Shown here: positions 34,686-43,409 of the stretch, one piece after another | How positions within the stretch are numbered: position 1 is the first letter of the stretch | Layout of the letters: every line of letters starts with the position of its first letter | NCBI GenBank assembly: GCA_026415675.1 | Contig: JAOAGQ010000040.1 | Span: 1 to 56,436 of the forward strand | Source of the DNA: Syntrophorhabdaceae bacterium | Lineage (GTDB): Bacteria; Desulfobacterota; Syntrophorhabdia; Syntrophorhabdales; Syntrophorhabdaceae | DNA length: 56,436 bases | Direction of reading: 5' to 3' | The notes under the pieces: generated by a model | What the model was told of the DNA's origin: nothing | The model's input: only the letters and a program-made list of their open reading frames with translations | Database searches by the model: none | Position numbers and translations under genes: made by a program

Positions 34686-36101
34686 TTAATCGATACCAAA
34701 TTCCTTCCACCTTGCCTTTATCCTCGTCAATACGTCCTCTGAGAGCTTAATCTCCGTTGGTTTCACCTTCCATTCGAAGGGTATGGTTGCATCGAGGATG
34801 ATCCTCGATGTGATGAACTTGTTCTCATCAGGTCCGATCGATGGGTCAAGGGGTGTAGACCTCCCCCTGTTTATTATCTGTGTACCCCTTGCCGGGTTGT
34901 ACCGGGTACCAAGGGCCCACCAGACCCTTGGAAGGTCATCCGCCTCTATATCGTCATCCACTATAATCACCGCCTTAACACCGTATGTACCGGTGTTGCT
35001 CGCGATGACCGCTGCCCCCACCTGGTCTGCATGCCCGGGGTACATCTGCTGGACCGATACGACCACGATAAAACGGCCTGATGCCTCAGGCAATGTGTAG
35101 ACCGATTTTATCCCGGGGATTTCCATCTTCGTTAAATCTGTCCAGAGGCTTGCATTCCGGGTAAAGGCGTATAGCATGTGCTGGTCCCCAACAGGTCTAC
35201 CTACACTCGTCTCCCAGAGGATGGGGTTATTCCTGTAATATACCCTCTTCACCTCAAGGGCAGGTTTTGGTATGGGTTTTATGAGTTCTTCTGTGTAATA
35301 GCCTGTGTATTCTCCAAAAGGTCCCTCGTTTTTCAGCTGCTGGGGATCTATCTCCCCTTCAAGGACGATCTCTGCCGCAGCAGGGATGGGAAGGCCTGTG
35401 AGCTGGGCCTTGACGATTTCCACGGGCTCACCCCTCAAAGAACTGACCACATCATAACCACTTTTTGCCTTTACCACCGTTGCCGCACTGGCAAAGATAT
35501 GGAGGGGGTCACCTCCGATTATGGCGCAGGCAGGCATCTTTTTCCCCGCCTTCCCGTACTTCTTCAGTATCCTGTCCGCGGTCTTTCCCTTCAATATCTG
35601 GACCCCAACGGTCTTTTCATCAAGGATACCCATCCTGTATGTGCCGAGGTTTATCCTTCCCGTTTCAGGATCCTGAATGACCATAAAGACTGCGGTTCCG
35701 AAATAGCGCCCTCCATCGAGTTCATAGAACTTAGGGGAAGGGAAGGCAAATGTATCCACCTTATCCCCATCGACTATGTTCTCAAAGATGGGACCATCCT
35801 CCACCTCCTTTGCAGGTATCACCTCCTTTACCGCAAGGTTCACCCATTCCCGTGTCAACTGAACCATAGTAAGCTCGGGGCTCTTCCCCAGTATCATCGC
35901 CAGCCTCTGGGTTGTACCAAAGGCACCGGTCAATACAGGGCTTTTATAACCCTTTACATTCTCAAATAGTAGGGCAGGACCGCTCTTCTCCTCCACAAGC
36001 CTCGCTATATGGGAAAGCTCGAGATTCCAGTCCACTTCCACCTTTATACGTTTTAATTGCCCCTCCTTCTCGCATAGTGATATAAATTCCCGTAAATCCA
36101 T
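34686..36101 (-). CDS. UbiD-family phenylphosphate carboxylase core subunit, first gene of operon
   Basis: 471 residues. D-G-G-R-Y-F-G-T-A, I-N-L-G-T-Y-R-M-G and the catalytic E-I-V-L-E-G...G-P-F-G-E-Y-T-G-Y-Y block identify a full UbiD enzyme. Of the three paralogues it looks the most like a canonical UbiD. First gene of an eight-gene leftward operon with short gaps. AAAGGAGGGG precedes the ATG, and a strong promoter with a palindrome lies 70-100 bases upstream. Alpha or beta identity is not settled. Confidence 0.9.
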   Translation of the reverse strand: MDLREFISLCEKEGQLKRIKVEVDWNLELSHIARLVEEKSGPALLFENVKGYKSPVLTGAFGTTQRLAMILGKSPELTMVQLTREWVNLAVKEVIPAKEVEDGPIFENIVDGDKVDTFAFPSPKFYELDGGRYFGTAVFMVIQDPETGRINLGTYRMGILDEKTVGVQILKGKTADRILKKYGKAGKKMPACAIIGGDPLHIFASAATVVKAKSGYDVVSSLRGEPVEIVKAQLTGLPIPAAAEIVLEGEIDPQQLKNEGPFGEYTGYYTEELIKPIPKPALEVKRVYYRNNPILWETSVGRPVGDQHMLYAFTRNASLWTDLTKMEIPGIKSVYTLPEASGRFIVVVSVQQMYPGHADQVGAAVIASNTGTYGVKAVIIVDDDIEADDLPRVWWALGTRYNPARGTQIINRGRSTPLDPSIGPDENKFITSRIILDATIPFEWKVKPTEIKLSEDVLTRIKARWKEFGID

Positions 36102-36171
36102 TTTCCCCTCCTTTTTCAGTTCCTTCAGAAAAAAACCTACTGGAACGATATTCTTTTTAATTTATGCTTCA

Positions 36172-36199
36172 ATTTTAAGCTATACCGTTGACATGTCAA
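36172..36199 (-). promoter_or_regulatory. Promoter of the ubiD operon with palindrome over the -35 box
   Basis: Minus strand TTGACA (36199-36194), 16-base spacer, TAAAAT (36177-36172), giving a 5' leader of roughly 60-70 bases. The -35 box is half of the perfect 12-bp palindrome TTGACATGTCAA (36188-36199), a likely repressor or regulator site. Confidence 0.75.
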
Positions 36200-36439
36200 T
36201 ATATTTCTTTTTATATTTTATAAGAAAAAGTTATGTATTCCTGTTCGATAAGTTCCCCGTTGTCCTTTACGGGGCCCTCAAGTAGGAGGGCTCAAATAGG
36301 CGGCAAGGATGCTTAAACCTTACAAAGCCATTATTTCCAATCCTTAATGTTAAAGGGAAATACAAAATGGAGACAGGTTGCCCCTTTGAGGATTAAGGGG
36401 TTTAAGTTTTAAAGGAGAAGGTTCTTTTAAAAGGGGTTT
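36200..36439. other. Gene-free region with two abutting hairpins
   Basis: No gene seen on either strand. At 36255-36274 CCCCGT pairs with ACGGGG, and at 36274-36291 GCCCTC pairs with GAGGGC, sharing one base. A third weak stem, CCCCTT/AAGGGG, lies near 36380-36400. No U-run follows, so these are not standard terminators. Compared with known riboswitch patterns I can match none. Confidence 0.4.
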
Positions 36440-37537
36440 TTATGGGACAACACACCTTACCCCCTCTCCCTCCAGGGCAGGCCTAAAACACCCGTTGTCA
36501 GAGATGCAACCCGAATCTTCCCTGTCCCCGGAGGCCCACCTTTTTATCAATCCCGGTTCCCTGATCAGAGGCCTGCTCAGAGAGACGTAGTCTGATATGC
36601 CCTCTGATATAAGCCTCTCTGCCCAGTCAAAGGAGCGGATACCACCGACAAGCATAAGGGGTACACTTATCCTCGATTTATATCTCTTTGCCTCCTCAAG
36701 GTAATAAGGGGTATTCCCTGATTTATCCTTTGTCCTTTTCCTTGCAGGGAAGAATTCCCCGTATACACCTGCCACATGGTTTCCCCCACTTAACTCAATC
36801 GCATCGGTGGACGCTTCTTCCAGCATGGATGCCACCTCCAGCATATCCTCTACCGTATAGCCCCCCTCAAGATAGTCCTGGGAGTTTAGTTTTACAAGGA
36901 TAGGGAAGCCCTCCCCCACCTCTTTCCTTATGGCCCTTACTACATCGATCAGTATCTTTGCCCTTCCTTTCACATCCCTGCCGTATTCATCCTCCCTCCT
37001 GTTGAAATAAGGGGATAAAAACTGACTTAAAAGGTATCCGTGGGCAGCGTGTATCTGAACCGCATCTGCCCCTGCTGCCTTTGCCCTGCCGGCTGCCTCT
37101 TTGAATTTTGTGACCACATCCACTATCTCCGCCACCTCCATAGCCCTGCACTGGACTTCCCCTCTCCCCTCCATCGTAGAAGGCCCAAGACGTACCGAAT
37201 CCGCCGACTTCAGGGCATACCTTCCTCCGTGGGATATCTGTACCCCTATCTTCCCCCCGGCATCATGGACCCTCTCAATCATCCCTTTAAGGGACATCAT
37301 ATGCCTGTCAGAATATAGGCCTAACTGGTTCGGTGCGGCAATGCCCTCGGGAACTATATACGCATGGCCCGTTATGATAAGCCCAACACCGCCCTTTGCG
37401 AGGTTCACCATAAAATCCGTTAACCTTTCCGTTACATACCCATCAACCGTTGCAAGACCCTCCCATGTCGCAGACCTTACAAACCTGTTCTGTAAAATCA
37501 TCCCGTTTATCTTTGTCACATCGAATAACCCACCCAC
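36440..37537 (-). CDS. Old-Yellow-Enzyme/NADH:flavin oxidoreductase family protein
   Basis: 365-residue FMN-binding TIM barrel. N-R-F-V-R-S-A-T at the N-terminus, the Q-I-S-H-G-G-R segment, the Q-I-H-A-A-H-G-Y-L-L-S-Q-F-L-S-P substrate-site motif and V-G-G-I-R-S FMN site are present. Three C-terminal cysteines (C-I-S-D-N-G-C and a later Cys) resemble the partial Fe-S site of larger 2,4-dienoyl-CoA reductase-like members, though only one domain is present. It lies upstream of the ubiD operon on the same strand but 338 bases away. Substrate unknown. Confidence 0.87.
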   Translation of the reverse strand: MGGLFDVTKINGMILQNRFVRSATWEGLATVDGYVTERLTDFMVNLAKGGVGLIITGHAYIVPEGIAAPNQLGLYSDRHMMSLKGMIERVHDAGGKIGVQISHGGRYALKSADSVRLGPSTMEGRGEVQCRAMEVAEIVDVVTKFKEAAGRAKAAGADAVQIHAAHGYLLSQFLSPYFNRREDEYGRDVKGRAKILIDVVRAIRKEVGEGFPILVKLNSQDYLEGGYTVEDMLEVASMLEEASTDAIELSGGNHVAGVYGEFFPARKRTKDKSGNTPYYLEEAKRYKSRISVPLMLVGGIRSFDWAERLISEGISDYVSLSRPLIREPGLIKRWASGDREDSGCISDNGCFRPALEGEGVRCVVP

Positions 37538-37651
37538 TTAAACCTCCTCATATTATTTTTTGTACCAAGCCTTTTTCATGTTTCATATAATAGATGAGAA
37601 GCAATATCAACCTTTAATTTAAACTGGAAAATCACGGGCTATTGTGTGTAT

Positions 37652-37659
37652 GATATAAT
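37652..37659 (+). promoter_or_regulatory. Extended -10 promoter for the sugar transferase
   Basis: TGATATAAT contains a perfect TATAAT at 37654-37659 with the TG extension. No good -35 box is present, as is usual for extended -10 promoters. About 95 bases before the start codon. Confidence 0.45.
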
Positions 37660-37753
37660 GCAAAACAGTCAAGTCTTGGTGGGGAGTCAATTGATAGGGG
37701 AATATAAAAAGATGAGCTATATCCATAACCATGAGAGATATTAAGGGTAGGTG

Positions 37754-39121
37754 ATGATAAGACACGTACCAAAGAAGAAGATACTCCTCATGGCGGGGGA
37801 TATTCTTCTTATCTGCCTCGCCTACTATCTATCCCCCCTTGTACGCTACGGTGTCTTTGTTACGGAACCAATCAACGTTCTTACCGAGGCATTACCGTTA
37901 ACAGTCATATACACCCTTTCCTACTATATTTCAGACCTCTATGGCTTCGACAATCCCTTCACCACCATGCGATATCTCCAGAGGTTCATGATCTCCTCCT
38001 TGATTGCGACCCTCGTTGCCCTGTTCTACTTTTTCTTTTTCCAGAGGTCTGATTTAAGCAGGGGGCTTTTTGTGCTCAGTGTAATGATGGTGATAACCTT
38101 TACATATATGTGGAGACTCTCCTTTGAGATGATGTTCAAAAGATATATGGCCCAGAAAAAGGGCGTCCTCATCATAGGGACGGGCAGAAAGGGGATGGAG
38201 ATTTACGAGATGATAAAAGAGGATCCCTCAAACAGGGTCATTGGTTTCATCGATGTTGAAGGCCATAGGAAGTCGAGTTGTTCCCCTGAGGTCCTCGGAG
38301 ATTTCTTAATGCTCGAGACGATCGTGGATACCTATCCTGTGGAGAGAATCATAATAGCAACGGATGACTTACAGAACAGAGAACTCTTAAATGCCGTCAT
38401 AAAGTGCAAGATGAACGGCATCTCCGTTTATGACATACCGTCTTTCTGCGAAGAACTCCTCGGAAAGATACAGATTGAGCATCTAACCGACCTATGGTTT
38501 CTCAATATGCCCATGTATGGGGTAAAAAAGGGCATATATAACAGAAGGGTTAAAAGGGTGCTCAATATCATCCTCTCCATCACTATCCTCACCCTCTTTT
38601 CTCCTTTTTTCTTGATGGCCGTAATCGCCATCAAGCTCGATTCAAAAGGGCCTGTCTTTTTCATCCAGAAAAGGGTAGGTCTCAACGGAAGACCCTTTAA
38701 CATGGTGAAATTCAGGACGATGTTTACAGGTATGGAGAACGACCGCCGTTTCGCAGGACAGAAGAATGACCCGAGAATAACTAAAGTAGGGAAAATATTG
38801 AGGAAATCAAGGATAGATGAACTGCCCCAGTTATGGAACGTGTTAAAGGGGGAGATGAACATCGTGGGGCCGAGGGCCCTCATGCTCGAGGAGGTGGAGA
38901 CGTTTGAAAAGAAGGTGCCCTATTTCTCTTTACGTCACTCGGTAAAACCAGGGGTAACAGGATGGGCACAGGTGAATTATCCCCACGGTGTCACCGTGGA
39001 AGATGCCCTTGAAAAACTTAAATATGACCTCTTCTATATAAAAAACGTCTCATTTTTCCTTGATTTACACATCCTGCTGAGAACGGTAAGGGTTATGCTC
39101 CGCATGACCGGGGCTAAATAG
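37754..39121 (+). CDS. Polyprenyl-phosphate sugar-1-phosphate transferase
   Basis: 456-residue frame (ATG 37754 preferred over GTG 37751). Five N-terminal hydrophobic helices, a nucleotide-binding-like middle region (G-T-G-R-K-G), one more membrane helix near 275 and the C-terminal bacterial sugar transferase domain: K-R-V-G-L-N-G-R-P-F-N-M-V-K-F-R-T-M, R-K-S-R-I-D-E-L-P-Q and N-V-L-K-G-E-M-N-I-V-G-P-R. This WbaP/WcaJ type starts exopolysaccharide or O-antigen repeat synthesis on undecaprenyl phosphate. The 3' end overlaps the convergent GGDEF gene by 57 bases. Confidence 0.92.
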   Translation: MIRHVPKKKILLMAGDILLICLAYYLSPLVRYGVFVTEPINVLTEALPLTVIYTLSYYISDLYGFDNPFTTMRYLQRFMISSLIATLVALFYFFFFQRSDLSRGLFVLSVMMVITFTYMWRLSFEMMFKRYMAQKKGVLIIGTGRKGMEIYEMIKEDPSNRVIGFIDVEGHRKSSCSPEVLGDFLMLETIVDTYPVERIIIATDDLQNRELLNAVIKCKMNGISVYDIPSFCEELLGKIQIEHLTDLWFLNMPMYGVKKGIYNRRVKRVLNIILSITILTLFSPFFLMAVIAIKLDSKGPVFFIQKRVGLNGRPFNMVKFRTMFTGMENDRRFAGQKNDPRITKVGKILRKSRIDELPQLWNVLKGEMNIVGPRALMLEEVETFEKKVPYFSLRHSVKPGVTGWAQVNYPHGVTVEDALEKLKYDLFYIKNVSFFLDLHILLRTVRVMLRMTGAK

Positions 39122-40456
39122 GGACTCTTCCCCCTTTTTCCCCTTCTTCTCTTCATACATCATTCTATCCGCTTCCTCCATCAGTTCATCAAGCCTTTTT
39201 GGTTTATCCGGTCCAAAATGGGAATAACCTACGCTTAAGGATAGATTATAAGGCCCGTTTCTTTCTGAGTTATACTTTTTCACCTTTTCCTTTATTCTCC
39301 TATAGAGCTTATCCGCGGACGTCATACGGGTATCTACGGCAAGGACAACAAACTCATCCCCGCCAACACGGGCAACGATATCCGATTCCCTGAAGGTCTC
39401 CCTTAAAATCTGGGCCGTGGCGATGAGGGCCTCATCCCCTGCCTTATGCCCCAAGGTATCGTTTATCCATTTCATGCCATCTAAATCTATAAAAAAGAGG
39501 AGCATCTTGTTCCTCGCCCTCTCCGCTATCTTCAACTGCCTTTCGGAGAGGGTTATAAACCCCCGTCTATTGTAAAGACCTGTCAGCTCATCCGTAATGG
39601 ACATCGCCTTTAATGCCTCTTCGAGTCTCTTCTTCTCCGTGATATCCTCTCCCGAACTCAATGTACCTGTTATTTGTCCCGATTCATCCCTTAATAACGT
39701 ATTATTCCAAGAGATAATCCTCATCTCCCCCGATCGGGTCTTAACTCTATTCTCAAATTGTCTATACCCCTCTATCCTTCCCTCCATTATACTTATGAAT
39801 ACACCCTTTATCTTCTCCCCATCCTCCTCGGGAAGGCAGACCTCAAACCAGTTTTTACCGATCAACTCCTCATTGTTGTACCCGAGTATCTCACACCCCT
39901 TCCTGTTTATCAGGGATATATTGCCATTTCTGTCAAGGACAAGAAGCATAACCCCTGCTATATCGAGGTAATGCTGGGCCAAATCCCTTTCCTTTTTTAC
40001 CATCTGTTCTGCCCTTCTCGCTGCCTCTGCCTCCTTTTTTAAAAGTATCTCCCCTACGATCCTCTCTGTGACATCCTCTATCATGGTGACCGTCCCCACC
40101 ACATCCCATCCTGACACAAGGGGGGCAATCTGCACGGTCTGTTGCATGTTTGTGAAATAACAGGAATAATCTTTCTTCGGAGGCATTGGTAAAAGAAACT
40201 TGTGTAACCTCTGGGCGAGAAGGATTGCCTCTCCGTGTAAGGCCTGATAATAATATCTATCCGCCTTTTTCTCCCTAATCGCAGGGAAGACATCTAAGAC
40301 CCTCTTCCCTAAAACCTTTTCCGATGGTATGCCACTTCTCTCTTCAAGCCACCTATTCCAGAGGATGACCTTAAGATTCTCATCCGTTACAAAAACACCC
40401 CTGCTTAAAAATACCTCTATCCAGTTTGAAAGGGCCTCTTTGTATATGATATCCAT
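39065..40456 (-). CDS. PAS-PAS diguanylate cyclase
   Basis: 463 residues from ATG 40456 (GGGGTGA upstream); a TTG at 40480 lies inside cheC. N-terminal PAS of a type shared with two other proteins here (about 1-125), a second PAS around 150-270 (V-L-D-R-N-G-N-I), then a GGDEF domain with intact V-G-G-D-E-F and the D-D/N-R-R-G-F substrate region. It makes c-di-GMP from two GTP. No EAL domain. No membrane segments, so it senses a cytoplasmic signal. Last gene of the che group. Confidence 0.9.
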   Translation of the reverse strand: MDIIYKEALSNWIEVFLSRGVFVTDENLKVILWNRWLEERSGIPSEKVLGKRVLDVFPAIREKKADRYYYQALHGEAILLAQRLHKFLLPMPPKKDYSCYFTNMQQTVQIAPLVSGWDVVGTVTMIEDVTERIVGEILLKKEAEAARRAEQMVKKERDLAQHYLDIAGVMLLVLDRNGNISLINRKGCEILGYNNEELIGKNWFEVCLPEEDGEKIKGVFISIMEGRIEGYRQFENRVKTRSGEMRIISWNNTLLRDESGQITGTLSSGEDITEKKRLEEALKAMSITDELTGLYNRRGFITLSERQLKIAERARNKMLLFFIDLDGMKWINDTLGHKAGDEALIATAQILRETFRESDIVARVGGDEFVVLAVDTRMTSADKLYRRIKEKVKKYNSERNGPYNLSLSVGYSHFGPDKPKRLDELMEEADRMMYEEKKGKKGEESLFSPGHAEHNPYRSQQDV

Positions 40457-40463
40457 GAAAATG

Positions 40464-41060
40464 TCACCCCAGCTTCTCAATCGCCTCTAAAAGCCTATCA
40501 AGGGAGCCCACACCGAGCACGATCACGAGATAGCCCCCTATTTCGCTGTTCTTTATTTTAAACTCTGTTGCTATCAAAAGGGCATATCTCAACTCTTCCT
40601 TCCCTATGACAAGGGTATTTAGCATATCGTTCAATTCGCTCAAGTGAAATTTCGGTACGGAGAATGTGATATGAACCTGGAGCATGTTTCCGAATGTACC
40701 GAGACATGCGTTGAGCAATTTATTACCTACCTCTATCAAAACCTCTTTGGTGGATACATCGATAGCATCTATATCTTCATCGGTAAGGAGACCTGTAAGG
40801 GCCGCTGCCCCTTTATAATCAAGGATAAGCAGGGCATCCCCCGATAGACGTCCTGTAAAAATCTGATGCACCGTGGCGATCTCATCCTTTACCATACCCT
40901 CAAGGGTGGGGGTAAGTTCACCGATACTATATATACTGACCTGGGGGACATCAATTATTATCCTGTGTCCTGTGAGTTCCGACAGGGATGATGCGGCACG
41001 ACCAAAGGCGATATTTATCACCTCTCTAAGAGAGTCCCTCTGTCTTTCCGTAAGTATCAT
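40464..41060 (-). CDS. cheC: CheC-like CheY-P phosphatase
   Basis: 198 residues with both CheC active-site helices: R-E-V-I-N (E-x2-N) in the first repeat and I-E-V-G-N in the second. CheC removes phosphate from CheY-P and can be boosted by CheD; no CheD is present here. Two bases separate it from the CheY gene, so the pair is coupled. Alternative: a CheX-like relative, but two E-x2-N motifs favour CheC. Confidence 0.85.
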   Translation of the reverse strand: MILTERQRDSLREVINIAFGRAASSLSELTGHRIIIDVPQVSIYSIGELTPTLEGMVKDEIATVHQIFTGRLSGDALLILDYKGAAALTGLLTDEDIDAIDVSTKEVLIEVGNKLLNACLGTFGNMLQVHITFSVPKFHLSELNDMLNTLVIGKEELRYALLIATEFKIKNSEIGGYLVIVLGVGSLDRLLEAIEKLG

Positions 41061-41061
41061 C

Positions 41062-41421
41062 TCAACCCCATTTACCCAATTCCTTCAAGGCACTTATCAC
41101 CTTTTCTTCTGAAAACGGTTTGTTCACAAATCCTATTGCCCCCTCTTTTATAACCTCTTCCCTTGTTGCCGATTGGATATCCGCCGTGGCAACGATGATA
41201 CGGGAGTTTTTATCCATCTCCCTTATCTTCTTCAAAACCTCAACACCTTTCAACCCTTCCATCGTCAGGTCGAGAAAGACGATTTCCGGTTTCTCAAGGA
41301 AATATTTCTCTATCCCTGTTATACCATCCTCTGCCTCGACAACATCATGACCTGCCCCTGAAAGGATACCCCTTAAAACCCTCCTCGCCAAGGCAGAATC
41401 ATCGATAACCAGAATCTTCAT
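41062..41421 (-). CDS. cheY: CheY-like single receiver
   Basis: 119 residues, receiver domain only. Acidic pair D7-D8, phospho-acceptor D51 in I-V-F-L-D-L, T79 region (A-T-A-D) and K-P near 101 present. No DNA-binding output. Acts as the diffusible output of CheA. It is upstream of cheC and 60 bases downstream of cheB. Confidence 0.88.
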   Translation of the reverse strand: MKILVIDDSALARRVLRGILSGAGHDVVEAEDGITGIEKYFLEKPEIVFLDLTMEGLKGVEVLKKIREMDKNSRIIVATADIQSATREEVIKEGAIGFVNKPFSEEKVISALKELGKWG

Positions 41422-41481
41422 AACAACCTCCAGTTTTTATAGTACAATACAGCGTTTACCGGATTTGATGCCCCTCTTCGT

Positions 41482-42525
41482 TTAAATATTCTTTATTATA
41501 CCTTCTGCCATTTTTTCAAGGGTATATACTTCGTCGCTTAAGCCCGCCTCATATATTGACCTGGGCATGCCGTACACAATACAGGATTCCTCTGCCTCTG
41601 TTATGATCTTTCCTCCCTGAGCTTTTATCCATGCAGCGCCCTCTTTACCGTCGGAACCCATTCCTGTCATAACAACACCTAAGACACGGTTTCTGTATAT
41701 CTCGGCGGCAGAGCGAAACATAACATCTACAGAGGGTTTGTGCAGGGTGTCAAAGGGTCTTAAATCAAGGTGGGCTACCACAATATCATCCATACGTCTT
41801 TTAAAAGTCAGATGCCTGCCGGCAGGGGCGATAAGAACGATACCTCTCTCAAGGACATCCCCTTCTTTTGCCTCTTTAACCGTAAGGGATGAAGCCTCGT
41901 TCAGTTTATTCGCAAAAGCCTCTGTATAACCCACGGGCATATGGATGACGATTGCGAGGGGTACGGGAAAATCTTTTGGCAACTGGGGTATTAAATATTT
42001 GAGCGCCTGGGGGCCCCCGGTTGATATACCTAACACAACTATATCTACGTTTTCTGCGGTTTCCTTTGTTGCGATTGTTTGGGGTAACTCTTTCTTTTCA
42101 ACATATGGGGCTATATGTTTAATGGGCACCTCTGAGGCGATCTTCACCTTCTCAACGATCTCATCGGCAATCTCGTATATCCTCTCCGTTGCAAGGGCAG
42201 TTGGTTTCTGGACAAAATCTACCGCCCCTAAATCGAGGGCCTTCAAAGCAAGTTCACTTGTATCACTGGCAATACTCAATATCACCACAGGGATCGGCCT
42301 TTTTTCCATCTGTTTTTTCAAAAAACCAACACCGTCGAGATTGGGCATAATGAGATCAAGGGTCACTACATCAGGGTTCAACCTCTCGACCATTTCAAGG
42401 GCTTCCTCACCATCCCTTGCTGCGCCTATTACTTCTATAAAGGGGCTTCTCGATAATATCTGTCTCACCACCTTTCTCACATAGGCAGAATCATCAACTA
42501 TAAGTACCCGTATGATATCTCCCAT
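41482..42525 (-). CDS. cheB: Chemoreceptor glutamate methylesterase
   Basis: 347 residues. Receiver domain with D57 as acceptor, then a methylesterase domain with catalytic Ser168 (G-I-S-T-G-G), His195 (V-I-H-M-P) and Asp near 292 (G-M-G-S-D-G). It demethylates or deamidates MCPs when phosphorylated by CheA. Complete and of normal length. Confidence 0.95.
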   Translation of the reverse strand: MGDIIRVLIVDDSAYVRKVVRQILSRSPFIEVIGAARDGEEALEMVERLNPDVVTLDLIMPNLDGVGFLKKQMEKRPIPVVILSIASDTSELALKALDLGAVDFVQKPTALATERIYEIADEIVEKVKIASEVPIKHIAPYVEKKELPQTIATKETAENVDIVVLGISTGGPQALKYLIPQLPKDFPVPLAIVIHMPVGYTEAFANKLNEASSLTVKEAKEGDVLERGIVLIAPAGRHLTFKRRMDDIVVAHLDLRPFDTLHKPSVDVMFRSAAEIYRNRVLGVVMTGMGSDGKEGAAWIKAQGGKIITEAEESCIVYGMPRSIYEAGLSDEVYTLEKMAEGIIKNI

Positions 42526-42572
42526 AGGCCCTCCTTTTTATTTTAGGGCTATATAACATAAAATTGCAACGC

Positions 42573-43409
42573 TCATTTAACATAACAGAATGCCCCCCCT
42601 ATCTCCTTTAACGTAAAATCGCTTGTAACCCTAAGAAGGGACTCCGCAGCACCAACGAAAAGATAGCCGGGGCATAGCATCTTTTCATAAAAAAACTTTA
42701 CTACCCTCTGGATAACACTCTCGTTAAAATAGATAAAGACATTCCTGCAGAAGATCACGTGGGATGCTGCCAAATCGTAAATCTTATGCGTCTCTAACAG
42801 ATTTGCCACCCCGAATTTTACCCTCCTCTGTATATCTTCTGAGACCTTAAACATATTCCCCCTTTTTGTGAAGTATTTTTCTTTTAAATTTGAAGGGGTG
42901 CTTCTAAAAGACCTTTCCCTGTAAAGCCCTTCCTTTGCCCTCTCTATCGATCTTCTACTCGCATCCGTTGCGTTTATCTCTATCGGCATCTTTTCAAACC
43001 AGCCCGCCTCGTTTAATTCTATCGCTATGGTCAAAGGTTCCTCTCCTGTGGCACAGGCGGCACTCCATATCCTTAAAACCTCTTCCTTTTTTTTCTTATA
43101 ATGCTCGGGCACGATAATATCAACGAGGGCCCTTATCTGGTCTGTCTCCCTCCAGAAATACGTCTCGGGGACAGTGAGGGCATCGAATACCCTCTCCCAT
43201 TCCCTCTCGTTTTCCCTATCGTATTTCAAGTAATAATAGTAATCGAGAAAGGAATTAAAACCCCTCTCGAGGACAAGGGGTGATAGCTTATCCCCCAATA
43301 TATCTCTCTTTCCATCCTCATAAAAAATGCCTGTCTTTTCCTTAATAAGCTCCCTCAAAAGGATAAATGCACTATCAGGAAGCCCCAGGGTCTCACTGTA
43401 GAATCCCAC
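42573..43409 (-). CDS. cheR: Chemoreceptor methyltransferase
   Basis: 278 residues with the CheR N-terminal helical domain and SAM site I-W-S-A-A-C-A-T-G-E-E-P, plus the C-R-N-V-F-I-Y-F motif. It methylates MCP glutamates using SAM. The start overlaps the 3' end of the PAS-HEAT gene by 17 bases, showing that the two belong to one transcription unit. Confidence 0.95.
   Translation of the reverse strand: MGFYSETLGLPDSAFILLRELIKEKTGIFYEDGKRDILGDKLSPLVLERGFNSFLDYYYYLKYDRENEREWERVFDALTVPETYFWRETDQIRALVDIIVPEHYKKKKEEVLRIWSAACATGEEPLTIAIELNEAGWFEKMPIEINATDASRRSIERAKEGLYRERSFRSTPSNLKEKYFTKRGNMFKVSEDIQRRVKFGVANLLETHKIYDLAASHVIFCRNVFIYFNESVIQRVVKFFYEKMLCPGYLFVGAAESLLRVTSDFTLKEIGGAFCYVK

Noticed and set aside
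35178-35969. 263-codon plus-strand ORF opposite the first ubiD gene
   Set aside because: No recognisable motif, and the UbiD catalytic block is on the other strand.
36240-36400. c-di-GMP (GEMM) riboswitch
   Set aside because: Short resemblance to its A-A-A-G-C-C segment, but the conserved core and both helices could not be matched.
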